Assembly: GCF_000963865.1 (NCBI RefSeq)
Contig: NZ_CP011071.1
Coordinates: 1,926,501 to 1,990,500, forward strand
DNA from: Flagellimonas lutaonensis
GTDB lineage: Bacteria > Bacteroidota > Bacteroidia > Flavobacteriales > Flavobacteriaceae
Direction: 5' to 3'
DNA: 64,000 nucleotides
Below the pieces are notes generated by a model. The model was not told where the DNA came from. It did no database searches and worked only from the letters and a program-made list of their open reading frames with translations. Shown here one piece after another: positions 33,641 through 44,047 of this stretch (the stretch's first letter is position 1; each line of letters begins with the position of its first letter). A program made the position numbers and the translations under genes.

Positions 33641-35479
33641 ATGGTCACATTACTGGTCATTCTGTCGATTACCATTTTCTTGTTCATCTGGGGCAAGTTT
33701 CCACCTGACGTTGTGGCTTTGATTTCACTGCTGGCACTCTTTTTGGCCGGACTGTTGAACATGGAAGAGGCCCTCAGCGGTTTCAGCAATCCTACGGTTA
33801 TCATGATTGCCGCCCTGTTTATTATAGGCGAGGGACTTTCTAGAACCGGGTGGACCGCCTTGGCGGGCCAACGGTTTGTAAGTTGGGCAGGCAAAAGTGT
33901 GCCCAAGCTTTTGGTAATCGTGACCTTGGGTGCCAGTCTGCTTTCAGGTTTTGTGAGCAACACGGGTACAGTGGCCGCCCTATTGCCAGTGACCGTTTCT
34001 GCGGCATGGAATGCGGGCACCCTGCCCTCAAAATTGCTGATGCCAGTGGCCTTTGGCTCCAATACGGGAGGTCTTTTGACCTTGACCGGTACACCGCCCA
34101 ATATTATTGCCAGCAACACCTTGGTCGAAAACAACTTGGCAGGTTTTTCATTTTTTGAATTCTCGTTGATCGGCCTGCCTCTTTTGGTCATATCGATTTT
34201 GTATTTCCGTTATGTGGGCTATCGGCTGCTGCCAAAGCACAAAACCAAGAACAGACCTGTTGATATCGATGCCGAGATGCACAAATGGATTGAGAGTTAC
34301 AGTATCGGTGATAATTTATACCGTTTGCGCATTCGATCCATGTCGCCATTGATCAACACAAAAATTGGCGATTGGAATTTTGAGGAAGAGCACCAGGTGG
34401 CCATTATGAGATTGAAACGACGGCACCCAAGCCCATTGCAGCAACGCGTACCTCTTTTCGTGGAACTGCCCGGGCCCGAAACAGAAATGCGCTATCACGA
34501 CATCATCACCGTAAAGGGCGAGCCAGAGGCTGTTGACCGTTTTGCCTTGAAATTCAGTTTGGGTGTCATTCCAACCCCGGCAGAGAAAGATACCCTTAAG
34601 AACGAACTCATCAATCAAGAAGTGGGGATGGCTGAGATGTTGATCACCCCCAAATCGGTGTTTGTAGGGCGTGTGATCAATTTGGGGCAATACCTAAGAA
34701 AATCAGGGGTGCAACTTTTGGCGGCTTCTCGTCTTAATAGGCCACTAAAGGGCAAAATCAAGATTGAGGCGGGCGATGCCTTCATCATTCGCGGTCCTTG
34801 GGAAAACATTGAAGCCCTGAAATCGCTGTACGAGAATGTCGTTATTTCGGGCAGCCCCGAGGCCATGTCCAAGAATGTGGCCACCCTGAACATAAGAAGC
34901 TACATTGCTTTGGGCACTTTGATATTGATGATTGTATTGCTGGTTTTCAAGGTATTGCCGGGTGCAATTGCCGCCCTGCTCTGTGCGGGTATCATGATGT
35001 TGATGCGCTGCGTGCCCATTTCAAAGGCCTACAAAGGTATCAGTTGGACGAGCGTCGTCATGATCGCGGCCATGATACCCATGGGGCTGGCCCTGCAGAA
35101 AACGGGTGTTGCCCAAATGGCTGCCACAGGTCTGGTCGATTCGTTGGGCAGCCTGCACCCCACGGCCTTGCTCGCAGGCATCTTTTTGTTGACCACGGGC
35201 TTTAGCCAAACCATCAACAACTCGGCAACAGCGGTCTTGATGGCCCCCATCGCCTTAATGGCGGCAAATTCGCTTGGGGTATCGCCCAAGCCCTATTTGA
35301 TAACAGTGGCCATAAGCGCCTCGACGGCCTTTTTGACCCCTGTCGGAACGACTACCAACGCCATGGTCTTGGCCGCTGGCGGGTATAATTTTTTAGATTA
35401 TGTAAGGGTCGGTGGGCCTTTGCTGTTATTGTTTTTTATAGCAACGGTGCTGTTGGTGCCGTTGATATGGAATTTTTGA
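33641..35479 (+). CDS. SLC13/DASS-family transporter with two RCK_C domains
   Basis: 612 residues. N-terminal helices with GFSNPTVIMIAALFIIGEG, the first SNT-type motif (GFVSNTGTVAALLPV) and GSNTGGLLTLTGTPPNIIAS. A soluble insert (about 205-405) carries two TrkA-C/RCK_C domains. The second helix bundle has TTGFSQTINNSATAVLMAPIALM and STAFLTPVGTTTNAMVL. This architecture is that of SLC13-like dicarboxylate or sulphate carriers. The substrate is not readable. Likely in an operon with the USP gene before it. Confidence 0.9.
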   Translation: MVTLLVILSITIFLFIWGKFPPDVVALISLLALFLAGLLNMEEALSGFSNPTVIMIAALFIIGEGLSRTGWTALAGQRFVSWAGKSVPKLLVIVTLGASLLSGFVSNTGTVAALLPVTVSAAWNAGTLPSKLLMPVAFGSNTGGLLTLTGTPPNIIASNTLVENNLAGFSFFEFSLIGLPLLVISILYFRYVGYRLLPKHKTKNRPVDIDAEMHKWIESYSIGDNLYRLRIRSMSPLINTKIGDWNFEEEHQVAIMRLKRRHPSPLQQRVPLFVELPGPETEMRYHDIITVKGEPEAVDRFALKFSLGVIPTPAEKDTLKNELINQEVGMAEMLITPKSVFVGRVINLGQYLRKSGVQLLAASRLNRPLKGKIKIEAGDAFIIRGPWENIEALKSLYENVVISGSPEAMSKNVATLNIRSYIALGTLILMIVLLVFKVLPGAIAALLCAGIMMLMRCVPISKAYKGISWTSVVMIAAMIPMGLALQKTGVAQMAATGLVDSLGSLHPTALLAGIFLLTTGFSQTINNSATAVLMAPIALMAANSLGVSPKPYLITVAISASTAFLTPVGTTTNAMVLAAGGYNFLDYVRVGGPLLLLFFIATVLLVPLIWNF

Positions 35480-35503
35480 ACATAACATTAAATTTTTTAA
35501 ATC

Positions 35504-37366
35504 ATGGAAATAATGGAAAAAAAACCGATGAAAGACAAATTAGATGTGCGTCACAGCGCCCTTAAGTCATGGGTTTCTGAGGTGGCAGCAAAATGCCAGC
35601 CCGATGAAATCGTTTGGTGTGATGGTTCACAAGAAGAGTATGATCGACTTACTCAGAAGCTCGTAGATAAAGGAACCTTTACACGTCTTAATCCAGAGAA
35701 AAGACCAAATAGCTTTGCTTGTTTCTCTGACCCCAGTGATGTAGCTCGAGTAGAAGATAAGACCTTTATCTGTAGTAGAAGAAAAGAAGATGCAGGCCCA
35801 ACAAACAATTGGATGGCACCTAAAGAAATGAAAGCCACTTTAGATCCATTATTTGAAGGCTGTATGAAGGGACGTACGATGTATGTGATTCCATTCTGTA
35901 TGGGCCCTTTAGGTTCCCCTATTTCTAAGATTGGAGTTGAAATTTCAGATTCAGAGTACGTAGTGGTCAACATGAGGATCATGACACGCATGGGGGTTGA
36001 TGCATTGAATCAACTGGGAACCGATGGTGAGTTTATCAAGTGTTTGCATACAGTGGGTGCTCCTTTGGAAGAGGGACAAGAAGATGCACTATGGCCCTGC
36101 AACCCAACAGTGAAGTACATTGTGCACTATCCAGAAGAAAGAAGCATTGTTTCTTACGGTTCTGGCTACGGTGGTAACGCATTGTTAGGTAAAAAATGTT
36201 TGGCACTTCGTATCGCTTCTGTCATGGCACGAGACGAAGGGTGGCTGGCAGAACACATGCTGATTATGGGCGCAAAAAACCCAGAAGGAGAAAAAACATA
36301 CGTAGCAGCAGCTTTCCCAAGCGCATGTGGTAAGACGAACTTCGCTATGTTGATTCCTCCTAAAGAATTGGGTGGATGGGAGATTACTACAGTAGGTGAT
36401 GATATCGCTTGGATCAAACCAGGTCCTGACGGCAGATTGTACGCAATCAACCCTGAAGCCGGATACTTTGGTGTAGCACCGGGTACCAACTACAAAACAA
36501 ACCCGAATGCGATGGAAACCATCAAGGAGAACAGTATCTTCACTAACGTAGGTATTACACCTGATGGTGATGTATGGTGGGAAGGTATCGGTACTGAAAT
36601 GCCAGAGGGAACCATTAACTGGCACGGAAAGGTACACGAAGCCGGCTCTGATGAAAAAGTAGCACACCCCAACGCTCGCTTCACTTGCCCTGCAAGCCAA
36701 TGCCCAAGTATCGATGAAAAATGGGAAGACCCACAGGGTGTGCCGATTAGCGCATTCATCGTAGGAGGTAGAAGAAGTACCACTGTTCCTTTGGTATATC
36801 AAGCTGTAAACTGGAACTTTGGAGTATATGCTGCTTCAACAATTGGTTCTGAAATGACTGCCGCTGCTTTCGGTCAAGTAGGTAAAGTGCGAAGAGACCC
36901 ATTTGCAATGTTGCCATTCTGTGGATACCACATGGGAGACTACTTCAATCACTGGTTACAATTTGGTAGATCGTTGCAGAATCCTCCAAGAATGTTCGTG
37001 GTAAACTGGTTCAGAAAAGACAAGGATGGTAATTTCCAATGGCCAGGTTTTGGTGAAAACATGAGAGTTCTTGAGTGGATCATAGGTAGAGTAAGGGGTA
37101 GAGCAGGTGCAGTGGAAAGCCCAATCGGTTGGATGCCTACTTACAAGGATATCAACTGGGATGGTCTTGATTTCTCGATTGAGCAATTTGATGAAATCAT
37201 GGACATCGACCGTGAGCAATGGAAACTTGAAGTGTTGGGACATGAAGAACTTTTCGAAAAAATGTACGACAAACTTCCAAAAGAGTTTACTTTTATGAGA
37301 GAGTTATTACTTTCTAGCCTATGGAGATCTCCTGAAAAATGGGAACTTGCGCCAGAAAGAATATAA
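35504..37366 (+). CDS. pckG: Phosphoenolpyruvate carboxykinase (GTP)
   Basis: 620 residues; a start at the second ATG (35513) is equally possible. The GTP-type kinase loop [12 protein letters not shown] is at about 271-282, with the guanine-binding and metal regions [10 protein letters not shown] and [13 protein letters not shown] and the lid segment [10 protein letters not shown]. It converts oxaloacetate and GTP to PEP and CO2. Many Flavobacteriaceae use the ATP-type enzyme. Codon choice (GCA, GCT, GGT, CCA favoured) differs from the GCC/GGC-rich neighbours, which could mean high expression or acquisition from another lineage. Confidence 0.96.
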   Translation: MEIMEKKPMKDKLDVRHSALKSWVSEVAAKCQPDEIVWCDGSQEEYDRLTQKLVDKGTFTRLNPEKRPNSFACFSDPSDVARVEDKTFICSRRKEDAGPTNNWMAPKEMKATLDPLFEGCMKGRTMYVIPFCMGPLGSPISKIGVEISDSEYVVVNMRIMTRMGVDALNQLGTDGEFIKCLHTVGAPLEEGQEDALWPCNPTVKYIVHYPEERSIVSYGSGYGGNALLGKKCLALRIASVMARDEGWLAEHMLIMGAKNPEGEKTYVAAAFPSACGKTNFAMLIPPKELGGWEITTVGDDIAWIKPGPDGRLYAINPEAGYFGVAPGTNYKTNPNAMETIKENSIFTNVGITPDGDVWWEGIGTEMPEGTINWHGKVHEAGSDEKVAHPNARFTCPASQCPSIDEKWEDPQGVPISAFIVGGRRSTTVPLVYQAVNWNFGVYAASTIGSEMTAAAFGQVGKVRRDPFAMLPFCGYHMGDYFNHWLQFGRSLQNPPRMFVVNWFRKDKDGNFQWPGFGENMRVLEWIIGRVRGRAGAVESPIGWMPTYKDINWDGLDFSIEQFDEIMDIDREQWKLEVLGHEELFEKMYDKLPKEFTFMRELLLSSLWRSPEKWELAPERI

Positions 37367-37448
37367 CAGGGCCAAATCATAATAAAGTGGGCCGCTGATC
37401 GATTCGCACCACAGTTTGCATGAACATTTTTAAAACAGCGTTTGTAAT

Positions 37449-38750
37449 ATGTTCCAAATAGAGAGTTTGGGCATTCCGAAGGTAAAGTCTCCCCTGCAGT
37501 TAAGTACTGTCAGGGGAGACCATATCTTCAATTATGTCAAAGAAGATGACAAGTTGGTCTATGACCTTTCACTGGATACGTATAACAAATGCCTTACCAA
37601 TAAAGAAGAACCGCTTTGCATGGAAAAAGCGGGCCCGAGACAACACATCTATTTTGAACCTGGCAAGACCACTGCGGCCATTGTTACCTGTGGTGGGCTT
37701 TGCCCCGGTATAAACAATGTGATCCGGGGCATTGTAATGGCGCTTCATTATTTCTATGGCGTTCCAAGGATCTTGGGCATACCCTATGGCTACGAGGGCC
37801 TGAACCCGGCCAAGGGCCATGGCTTTGTAGAGCTCACACCTGAAAAAGTGAAGGATATCCATCAATTCGGAGGTACTTTCTTGGGATCTTCCCGTGGCGC
37901 CCAAGATGTTTCCGTTATGGTCGATACCTTGGTCGATAACCGAATTGACATCCTCTTTACCATCGGTGGCGACGGTACGCTGAAAGGGGCCAATGCCATT
38001 GGAGAGGAGATTGAAAAACGGGGGCTCGATATAAGTGTTGTGGGTATTCCGAAGACCATTGACAACGATATTGATATCATCGATAAGTCTTTTGGCTTTG
38101 AGACCGCATTTGATGTTGCCAGCGCCATATTAAGAGATGCCCATAACGAGGCCTCAGGGGCCCACAACGGTATGTCTATTATAAAATTGATGGGAAGGGA
38201 CAGTGGTTTTATAGCCGCAGCGGCCACTTTGGCCATGCCAGTGGTGAATTTTGCCCTGATCCCCGAAATGGATTTTGATCTCTATGGGGAAAATGGCTTT
38301 TTTGAACAATTGAAGAAAAGGCTTGAAGCAAAACGCCATGCGGTGATCGTGGTGGCCGAGGGTGCGGGTCAGCACTTGTTCGACCGCAAAAAGGTAAAGA
38401 CCGATGCCTCGGGCAATATAAAGCACGAAGACATTGGCGTTTATCTAAAGGAAAAAATTGGGGAGTATTTCAAAGACATCTTTCCCATGACGATCAAGTA
38501 TATAGATCCCAGTTATATCATTCGCAGTGCACCCGCCAATTCGGGCGATAGCGTGCTCTGCAACCAGTTGGCCTACCAGGCCGTGCATGGGGCCATGTCG
38601 GGCAAGACCAAATTTGTGGTGGGCAAGGTCAACAATAAATATGTTTATCTGCCCATTTCGGCGGTGACCCAAAAAAGGAAGAAAGTGGACCTCGAGAGCG
38701 AATTTTGGTTCTCGGTACTGCAATCCACGGGGCAACCCTTTTTAATGTAA
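37449..38750 (+). CDS. pfkA: ATP-dependent 6-phosphofructokinase
   Basis: 433 residues. Motifs: GGLCPGINNVIRG (about 78-90), GGDGTL at 173-178 (G176 predicts ATP rather than PPi use), PKTIDNDIDIIDKSFGFETA and LMGRDSGFIA. The length and the N-terminal extension match the group III/X-type PFKs of spirochaetes and plants. It follows pckG by 82 bases and ends in a clear terminator. Pairing a gluconeogenic and a glycolytic enzyme gene side by side is notable but need not mean co-transcription. Confidence 0.93.
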   Translation: MFQIESLGIPKVKSPLQLSTVRGDHIFNYVKEDDKLVYDLSLDTYNKCLTNKEEPLCMEKAGPRQHIYFEPGKTTAAIVTCGGLCPGINNVIRGIVMALHYFYGVPRILGIPYGYEGLNPAKGHGFVELTPEKVKDIHQFGGTFLGSSRGAQDVSVMVDTLVDNRIDILFTIGGDGTLKGANAIGEEIEKRGLDISVVGIPKTIDNDIDIIDKSFGFETAFDVASAILRDAHNEASGAHNGMSIIKLMGRDSGFIAAAATLAMPVVNFALIPEMDFDLYGENGFFEQLKKRLEAKRHAVIVVAEGAGQHLFDRKKVKTDASGNIKHEDIGVYLKEKIGEYFKDIFPMTIKYIDPSYIIRSAPANSGDSVLCNQLAYQAVHGAMSGKTKFVVGKVNNKYVYLPISAVTQKRKKVDLESEFWFSVLQSTGQPFLM

Positions 38751-38751
38751 A

Positions 38752-38775
38752 AAAACCTCCCATTTGGGAGGTTTT
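38752..38775 (+). terminator. Rho-independent terminator after pfkA
   Basis: AAAACCTCCC, loop ATTT, GGGAGGTTTT, followed by GTTCTTTTT. The A-rich left arm would allow weak termination of leftward transcripts too. Confidence 0.88.
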
Positions 38776-38802
38776 GTTCTTTTTAGGATATAGTGGTCTG
38801 GT

Positions 38803-38955
38803 TTAAAAAATACCAAGGGCATCAAAAATGCCCAATAGGTCTAAAACAATGCAAACAGGTATGGCAATCAATATTGCGATCAGGGCAAAGACCATGATTC
38901 TTAGGAATCCATCCAAAAAGCTTGTTCCAATTGTAGCTCCTTTTCCCATAATCAT
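38803..38955 (-). CDS. Small single- or two-span membrane protein (about 50 residues)
   Basis: An open frame of 50 codons in the 320-base gap between pfkA and the sugar transporter gene. From the second ATG (38949) it reads MGKGATIGTSFLDGFLRIMV, then a hydrophobic span with ALIAILIAIPVCIVLDLLGIF and a short GIFDALGIF tail. There is no signal cleavage site. The composition and the G-I-F-D-x-L-G-I-F end look designed for a membrane, so I think it is real, but I cannot name a family. Confidence 0.45.
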   Translation of the reverse strand: MIMGKGATIGTSFLDGFLRIMVFALIAILIAIPVCIVLDLLGIFDALGIF

Positions 38956-39069
38956 ATAATTTCCAACAATTTAATGAATTATCCGCAGATTTAATAGCAT
39001 TTTCGGCGCTTTATTCGATTAAACCATTGATTTCACCCATATAAGGAAAAAGACATTACACCGATATGC

Positions 39070-40455
39070 TCATTTCTTTTTGGTCTTGCTCATTCTCTTG
39101 GCCAGTTCTTCCAGTGAAATACCTTTTGTTTCGGGCATCATGAAAAAGACCCATAACAATTGCAGCACCATCATAAAGGCAAAAAAGATGAATATGGGCC
39201 AAGGGTTTTCTTTGAAAACCCCGATTTTGCTATCCAAAAAAGTGGGTGTGAGCAAGGTGATCAGGGCAGCAAAGACCCAATGTGTGCCCGTGCCCCACGA
39301 TTGACCGGCGGCCCTAACCTTGTTGGGAAAAATCTCGGAGATAAACACCCATATGACCGCACCTTGCCCCATGGCATGTGATGCGATGAAGACCAAAACG
39401 AAAATCAACAACACTGTTGTGCTGGCCCCGCTGTAAAAGCACCAACCTACCATGGCGAGGCTCAAAATATACCCGATGGAACCGATATACATGAGTTGTT
39501 TTCTTCCGAGACGGTCGATGAGTGCTATGCCGACGAAGGTGAAGATCAAATTAATGACACCTATGGATATAGAGCTGAAAAGCGACTCGCCAGAAGCCAA
39601 TCCGGCCCGTTCGAGTATCTCAGGGGCATAATACAAGACAAAGTTGATGCCCGATAATTGGTTGAAGAAAGCTATCAAAAAAGCCAGCATCAAGGGTTTC
39701 TTGTAAACGCCTGAAAAAAGCTTTTCCTTTGTTCTTGGGGCCTGTTCGGCAAGGGCCTTTTTGATTTCTTCAAGACGTTCCAAGGCTCTTTCCTTTGTAT
39801 CGCCCAAACTGGTCATGGCCTCAAGGGCATTACTTTCTGGCTTGCCTTTCATCAACAACCATCGTGGACTATTAGGAATCTTTATGACCAGTAGAGTGTA
39901 AATAAATGCTGGAAGGCTTTCAATGCCAAGCATCCAGCGCCAGGCCACATTTTGCGGAAATAGCTCACCAATCACATAGTTTGAAATAAAGGCGACTAAA
40001 ATTCCGAGAACAATATTGAACTGGTACATCGCCGTTAACCTACCCCGATTGCCGGCACTTGAGATTTCGGAGATATAGATTGGCGCCGCAACAGATGAGG
40101 CCCCGACCCCGACCCCTCCGATAAACCTGAAGAATGAAAAACTATAGGGCTCTGGCGCAAGTGCCGACCCAATGGCAGATAAAAAGTAAAGTATGCCGAT
40201 CCATAGCAATGTTTTTTTTCGGCCCAATCGATCACATGGTATGCCTCCAAAAATAGAACCCAGCACTGTGCCCCAAAGAGCCATGGACATTATGAAAATG
40301 CCATGAAACGTAAAAATGGAATCGCCCAAGAACCAATTAGTCTGCCAAATTTCTTTGATGGGTTGATTGGCGCCACTGATGACCACGGTATCGAAACCAA
40401 ACAAAAAACCGGCCAAAGCCGCGGTCAATGAAATTCTAAGTATTCGTTTGTCCAT
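39070..40455 (-). CDS. Sugar porter of the major facilitator superfamily
   Basis: 461 residues, 12 predicted helices. Diagnostic motifs: GFDTVVISG in helix 1, DRLGRKKTLL after helix 2, GGVGVGASSVAAPIYISEIS, QLSGINFVLYY in helix 7, DRLGRKQLMY, and the closing PETKGISLEEL. These are the full signature of the XylE/GalP/GLUT group, usually sugar-H+ symport. The sugar cannot be read from sequence. Single gene; the next gene leftward is convergent. Confidence 0.95.
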   Translation of the reverse strand: MDKRILRISLTAALAGFLFGFDTVVISGANQPIKEIWQTNWFLGDSIFTFHGIFIMSMALWGTVLGSIFGGIPCDRLGRKKTLLWIGILYFLSAIGSALAPEPYSFSFFRFIGGVGVGASSVAAPIYISEISSAGNRGRLTAMYQFNIVLGILVAFISNYVIGELFPQNVAWRWMLGIESLPAFIYTLLVIKIPNSPRWLLMKGKPESNALEAMTSLGDTKERALERLEEIKKALAEQAPRTKEKLFSGVYKKPLMLAFLIAFFNQLSGINFVLYYAPEILERAGLASGESLFSSISIGVINLIFTFVGIALIDRLGRKQLMYIGSIGYILSLAMVGWCFYSGASTTVLLIFVLVFIASHAMGQGAVIWVFISEIFPNKVRAAGQSWGTGTHWVFAALITLLTPTFLDSKIGVFKENPWPIFIFFAFMMVLQLLWVFFMMPETKGISLEELAKRMSKTKKK

Positions 40456-40487
40456 AAGGGTGGTTTGATTTTTAAAGCTAGCAAAAA

Positions 40488-41726
40488 TTAAAGAAGTGTT
40501 TTTATATGCCTTACGATGGTTTCGGTCGCCCCAACATTTTCTTTGATATACAGCGAATTTATTTGTCCCGTTTTCAGAACAGAGTCAGTGTCCATTAAAA
40601 AGTGGTTGGCCACATTGAAAAACTCCTTGGCAGAACCCACACTGATGATTCCACCTTGGTCGACCAATTCTTCAGCCTCTTTGAAACCTTTGTAGGCAGG
40701 GCCAATGATCACGGGAATTCCGAATGCGGCGGGCTCTAAAGTGTTGTGCAGTCCAGTGGCGAAACCACCGCCCACATAGGCGAAACTTGCATAGCTATAG
40801 ATTTTTGTCAACAGTCCGATGGTATCGATGACCAATACCTCATATTGTGAAACATCTTTTTGCCCGATCTCTGAATAGCGAACCGTACTTTTTTCGATGG
40901 AGGAAATCAGTTTTTGTATGTGCGCTTCCTTAATGTCGTGTGGGGCAATGACGTATTTGACGGTTTTATCGGAGCTATTGATGAAATCGACCAAGAGCGC
41001 CTCGTCTTCGGGCCAGGTGCTTCCGGCAACAAAGCAGGGGGCATCTGTACAAAAAGCTTCCATAAAGTCCAAGGTGTTATCGCGCTTCAAGATTTCGGCC
41101 ACGCGGTCAAAACGGGTATCCCCGCTCACGGTGGCATTGTCAAAACCGATAGTGGACAAAAGCTTTTTTGAGTTTTGGTCCTGCACAAAAAAATGTGAAA
41201 AAGCACCCAGCTTGTTTCGCATGTACCCGCCCCATGGCTTGAAATAGACTTGATGTTCTGAGAACAGGGCCGAAATCAGAAGGGTCGGCACCGCTCTCTT
41301 TCGCAACCCCTCGAGATAGTTTGGCCATATTTCATATTTGACCAAGAGCGCAAGCTCGGGCTGTACTATTTTCAAAAAGCGGTCTGCATTTGCACGGGTA
41401 TCAAAGGGCAGATAGCAGACCACATCGGCGGCAGGGGTGTTTTTCTTTACCTCGTATCCGGAGGGAGAAAAAAAGGTAAGCACCAGCTTATGGTCGCTAT
41501 AGGTAGACTTGATTGCCTGCAACACGGGCAGGCCTTGTTCAAATTCGCCAAGCGAGGCCACGTGTATCCAAATGGTCTTGTCGGCGCTTTTGATTTTTGA
41601 TTGCAAGGTCTTGAACAAATCCTTCCTTCCTGAAACAAATAATTTTAGTTTCGGACTTGTCAATGAGGCCACTCTGATACCGAACCAAGCTACATAGATC
41701 AAAAAATTATAGATATGCTGCACCAT
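40488..41726 (-). CDS. waaA: 3-deoxy-D-manno-octulosonic acid transferase
   Basis: 412 residues. N-terminal membrane anchor, then two Rossmann halves. Motifs: HVASLGEFEQGLPVL (family HAASVGE), FFSPSGYE, YLPFDTRANADRFL, VKYEIWPN, FVAGSTWPEDE and YVGGGFATGLHNTLEPAAFGIPV. It adds Kdo to lipid A precursor at the inner membrane, consistent with an LPS-bearing outer membrane. It lies 32 bases from the transporter gene and is encoded on the same strand. Confidence 0.94.
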   Translation of the reverse strand: MVQHIYNFLIYVAWFGIRVASLTSPKLKLFVSGRKDLFKTLQSKIKSADKTIWIHVASLGEFEQGLPVLQAIKSTYSDHKLVLTFFSPSGYEVKKNTPAADVVCYLPFDTRANADRFLKIVQPELALLVKYEIWPNYLEGLRKRAVPTLLISALFSEHQVYFKPWGGYMRNKLGAFSHFFVQDQNSKKLLSTIGFDNATVSGDTRFDRVAEILKRDNTLDFMEAFCTDAPCFVAGSTWPEDEALLVDFINSSDKTVKYVIAPHDIKEAHIQKLISSIEKSTVRYSEIGQKDVSQYEVLVIDTIGLLTKIYSYASFAYVGGGFATGLHNTLEPAAFGIPVIIGPAYKGFKEAEELVDQGGIISVGSAKEFFNVANHFLMDTDSVLKTGQINSLYIKENVGATETIVRHIKTLL

Positions 41727-41811
41727 TATGACTTTGCGCTAAAATACATTTCTTTGCCGCAATTCATTTCGGGGTATCATAATTTCTTAATTTTGCCCAT
41801 AATTTCTATCC

Positions 41812-42966
41812 ATGCGAAAAATTCAAATGGTCGACCTCAAAGGTCAATATGAGGGAGTCAAAGACCAAGTCAATTCATCGATTTCGAACATACTTGATTC
41901 TTCGGCATTTATCAACGGGCCCGACGTGCACGCCTTTCAAAAAGAGTTGGAAGATTATTTGGGAGTAAAGCACGTAATACCTTGTGCCAACGGAACCGAC
42001 GCCCTTCAGATATGTATGATGGGCCTCGGGCTGAAACCCGGCGATGAGGTCATTACCGCTGATTTCACCTTTGCGGCCACGGTAGAGGTCATCGCCTTGT
42101 TGAACCTCACACCTGTTCTGGTCGATGTAGACCCCGACACCTTCAATATTGACGTGGAAGCTGTTGAAAGGGCGATAACACCCAAGACCAAGGCCATAGT
42201 GCCCGTTCATCTTTTTGGCCAGTGTGCTGATATGGATGCGTTGATGCAATTGGCCCAAAAACACAACCTTTATGTAATTGAAGACAATGCCCAGGCCATA
42301 GGCGCGGTGCATACCTCAAAAGATGGCAGCAAACAAAAGGCGGGGACCATTGGCCATGTTGCCTCTACCTCTTTCTTCCCCTCAAAAAATTTGGGCTGCT
42401 ACGGGGATGGAGGAGCAATATTTACCAATGATGATGATTTGGCGCATACCATTCGCGGAATTGTCAACCACGGTATGTATGTGCGTTACCATCACGATGT
42501 GGTCGGGGTAAACTCAAGGCTTGACAGTATTCAGGCCGCCGTACTCAGGGCGAAACTGCCCAAACTTGATGAATACAACGAAAGTAGAAGGCGTGCCGCC
42601 AAAAAATACAACAGGGCGTTTGAAGGGCAAGAACACATCATCAGGCCCAAAACGGTCAATGGGTGCCAAGGTATTTGCGAAACCTGTGATTGTCATGTTT
42701 TTCACCAATACACATTGCGGATCACCAATGGAAAACGTGATGCTCTGGCGCAGCATTTAAATGATAAGGGAATACCATGCGGGGTGTATTACCCGATTCC
42801 ATTGCACAAACAGAAGGCCTATGCAGACGAGCGCTATAATGAAGATGACTTCAAGGTGACCAATCAGTTGGTCGAAGAGGTCATTTCTCTGCCCATGCAC
42901 ACCGAATTGGATGATGAGCAGATAGCATTTATAACCAAAACCGTTGTCGATTTTGTTAATGGATGA
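41812..42966 (+). CDS. DegT/DnrJ/EryC1/StrS aminotransferase
   Basis: 384 residues, PLP-dependent fold type I. Motifs: PCANGTDALQICM, the EDNAQAIGA segment with the PLP-binding Asp region, and the catalytic lysine K192 in FFPSKNLGCYGDGGA. Such enzymes aminate nucleotide-linked keto-sugars for surface polysaccharides. galE follows after 36 bases and waaA is divergent, which supports a role in LPS or capsule sugar synthesis. The specific sugar is not known. Confidence 0.92.
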   Translation: MRKIQMVDLKGQYEGVKDQVNSSISNILDSSAFINGPDVHAFQKELEDYLGVKHVIPCANGTDALQICMMGLGLKPGDEVITADFTFAATVEVIALLNLTPVLVDVDPDTFNIDVEAVERAITPKTKAIVPVHLFGQCADMDALMQLAQKHNLYVIEDNAQAIGAVHTSKDGSKQKAGTIGHVASTSFFPSKNLGCYGDGGAIFTNDDDLAHTIRGIVNHGMYVRYHHDVVGVNSRLDSIQAAVLRAKLPKLDEYNESRRRAAKKYNRAFEGQEHIIRPKTVNGCQGICETCDCHVFHQYTLRITNGKRDALAQHLNDKGIPCGVYYPIPLHKQKAYADERYNEDDFKVTNQLVEEVISLPMHTELDDEQIAFITKTVVDFVNG

Positions 42967-43002
42967 TGGTTTTCATCCAACACCAATAAAAGATTATTCT
43001 AA

Positions 43003-44019
43003 ATGAAAATACTTGTAACGGGCGGCCTTGGATTTATAGGTTCCCATACTGTGGTCGAACTTCAGAACCAAGGTTTTGAAGTGGTCATTATCGACAATCT
43101 TTCCAATTCTTCAAAAGAGGTGTTGAAGGGTATTGTCGCCATTACAGGAAAGGAACCCATTTTTGAGGAAATGGACCTTCGCGACAAGCAAAAGGTGAAG
43201 AGTTTTTTCGAGAAGCACAATGATATTGCGGGTGTCATCCACTTCGCAGCCTCAAAAGCGGTGGGCGAAAGTGTCGAGAAACCCCTTTTGTACTATGAGA
43301 ATAACTTGGGTACGCTTGTATATCTTTTACAAGAATTGGTCAAAAAAGACGAGGCCCATTTTATCTTCAGTTCATCATGTACGGTGTACGGGCAGGCCGA
43401 TAAAATGCCGATAACCGAAGATGCCCCTGTAAAACCTGCCGAATCGCCCTATGGCAACACAAAACAAATTGGCGAGGAAATCATTAGGGATACCTGTAAG
43501 GTAAAGCCCAGTCTAGCGGCTATTGCCCTGCGCTATTTCAACCCAATAGGCGCGCATCCGAGTGCTGAAATCGGAGAACTGCCCATTGGCGTGCCCCAAA
43601 ATTTAGTACCCTTTATAACCCAGACCGGAGTGGGTTTGCGCGAGCAACTCTCCGTATTTGGCGATGATTACCCAACCCCCGATGGTACCTGTATAAGAGA
43701 TTACATTCATGTGGTCGATTTGGCCAAGGCCCATGTTGTAGCGCTACAACGGCTTTTAGACGGTAAAAATGATGAGAATTTTGAGGTGTTCAACCTAGGT
43801 ACCGGAACAGGAAGCTCAGTACTGGAGGTCATTCAAAGTTTTGAAAGGGTATCGGGCAAAAAACTCAATTATAAAGTGGTCGATAGACGCCCTGGAGATG
43901 TGATCCAAGCCTATGCCGATACCAAAAAAGCCAATGAGGTATTGGGGTGGAAAGCCCATTCAACCCTTGATGATGCCATGGCATCGGCCTGGAAGTGGGA
44001 GCAGAAAATCAGGTCGTGA
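43003..44019 (+). CDS. galE: UDP-glucose 4-epimerase
   Basis: 338 residues, extended SDR. NAD motif GGLGFIGSH (7-15), active-site SSSCTVYG (S124-S126 region) and Y150-x3-K154 in SPYGNTK, ALRYFNPIGAH, and the PDGTCIRDYIHVVDLA motif typical of GalE proper. It interconverts UDP-glucose and UDP-galactose. It follows the aminotransferase gene closely. Confidence 0.95.
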   Translation: MKILVTGGLGFIGSHTVVELQNQGFEVVIIDNLSNSSKEVLKGIVAITGKEPIFEEMDLRDKQKVKSFFEKHNDIAGVIHFAASKAVGESVEKPLLYYENNLGTLVYLLQELVKKDEAHFIFSSSCTVYGQADKMPITEDAPVKPAESPYGNTKQIGEEIIRDTCKVKPSLAAIALRYFNPIGAHPSAEIGELPIGVPQNLVPFITQTGVGLREQLSVFGDDYPTPDGTCIRDYIHVVDLAKAHVVALQRLLDGKNDENFEVFNLGTGTGSSVLEVIQSFERVSGKKLNYKVVDRRPGDVIQAYADTKKANEVLGWKAHSTLDDAMASAWKWEQKIRS

Positions 44020-44047
44020 ATCGCTTTCCTTCTTTGGGGGAGAGGTC

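Noticed and set aside
36185-36802. 205-codon minus-strand frame inside pckG
   Set aside because: It is antisense to a complete, strongly conserved PEP carboxykinase gene and its product has no domain or export pattern.
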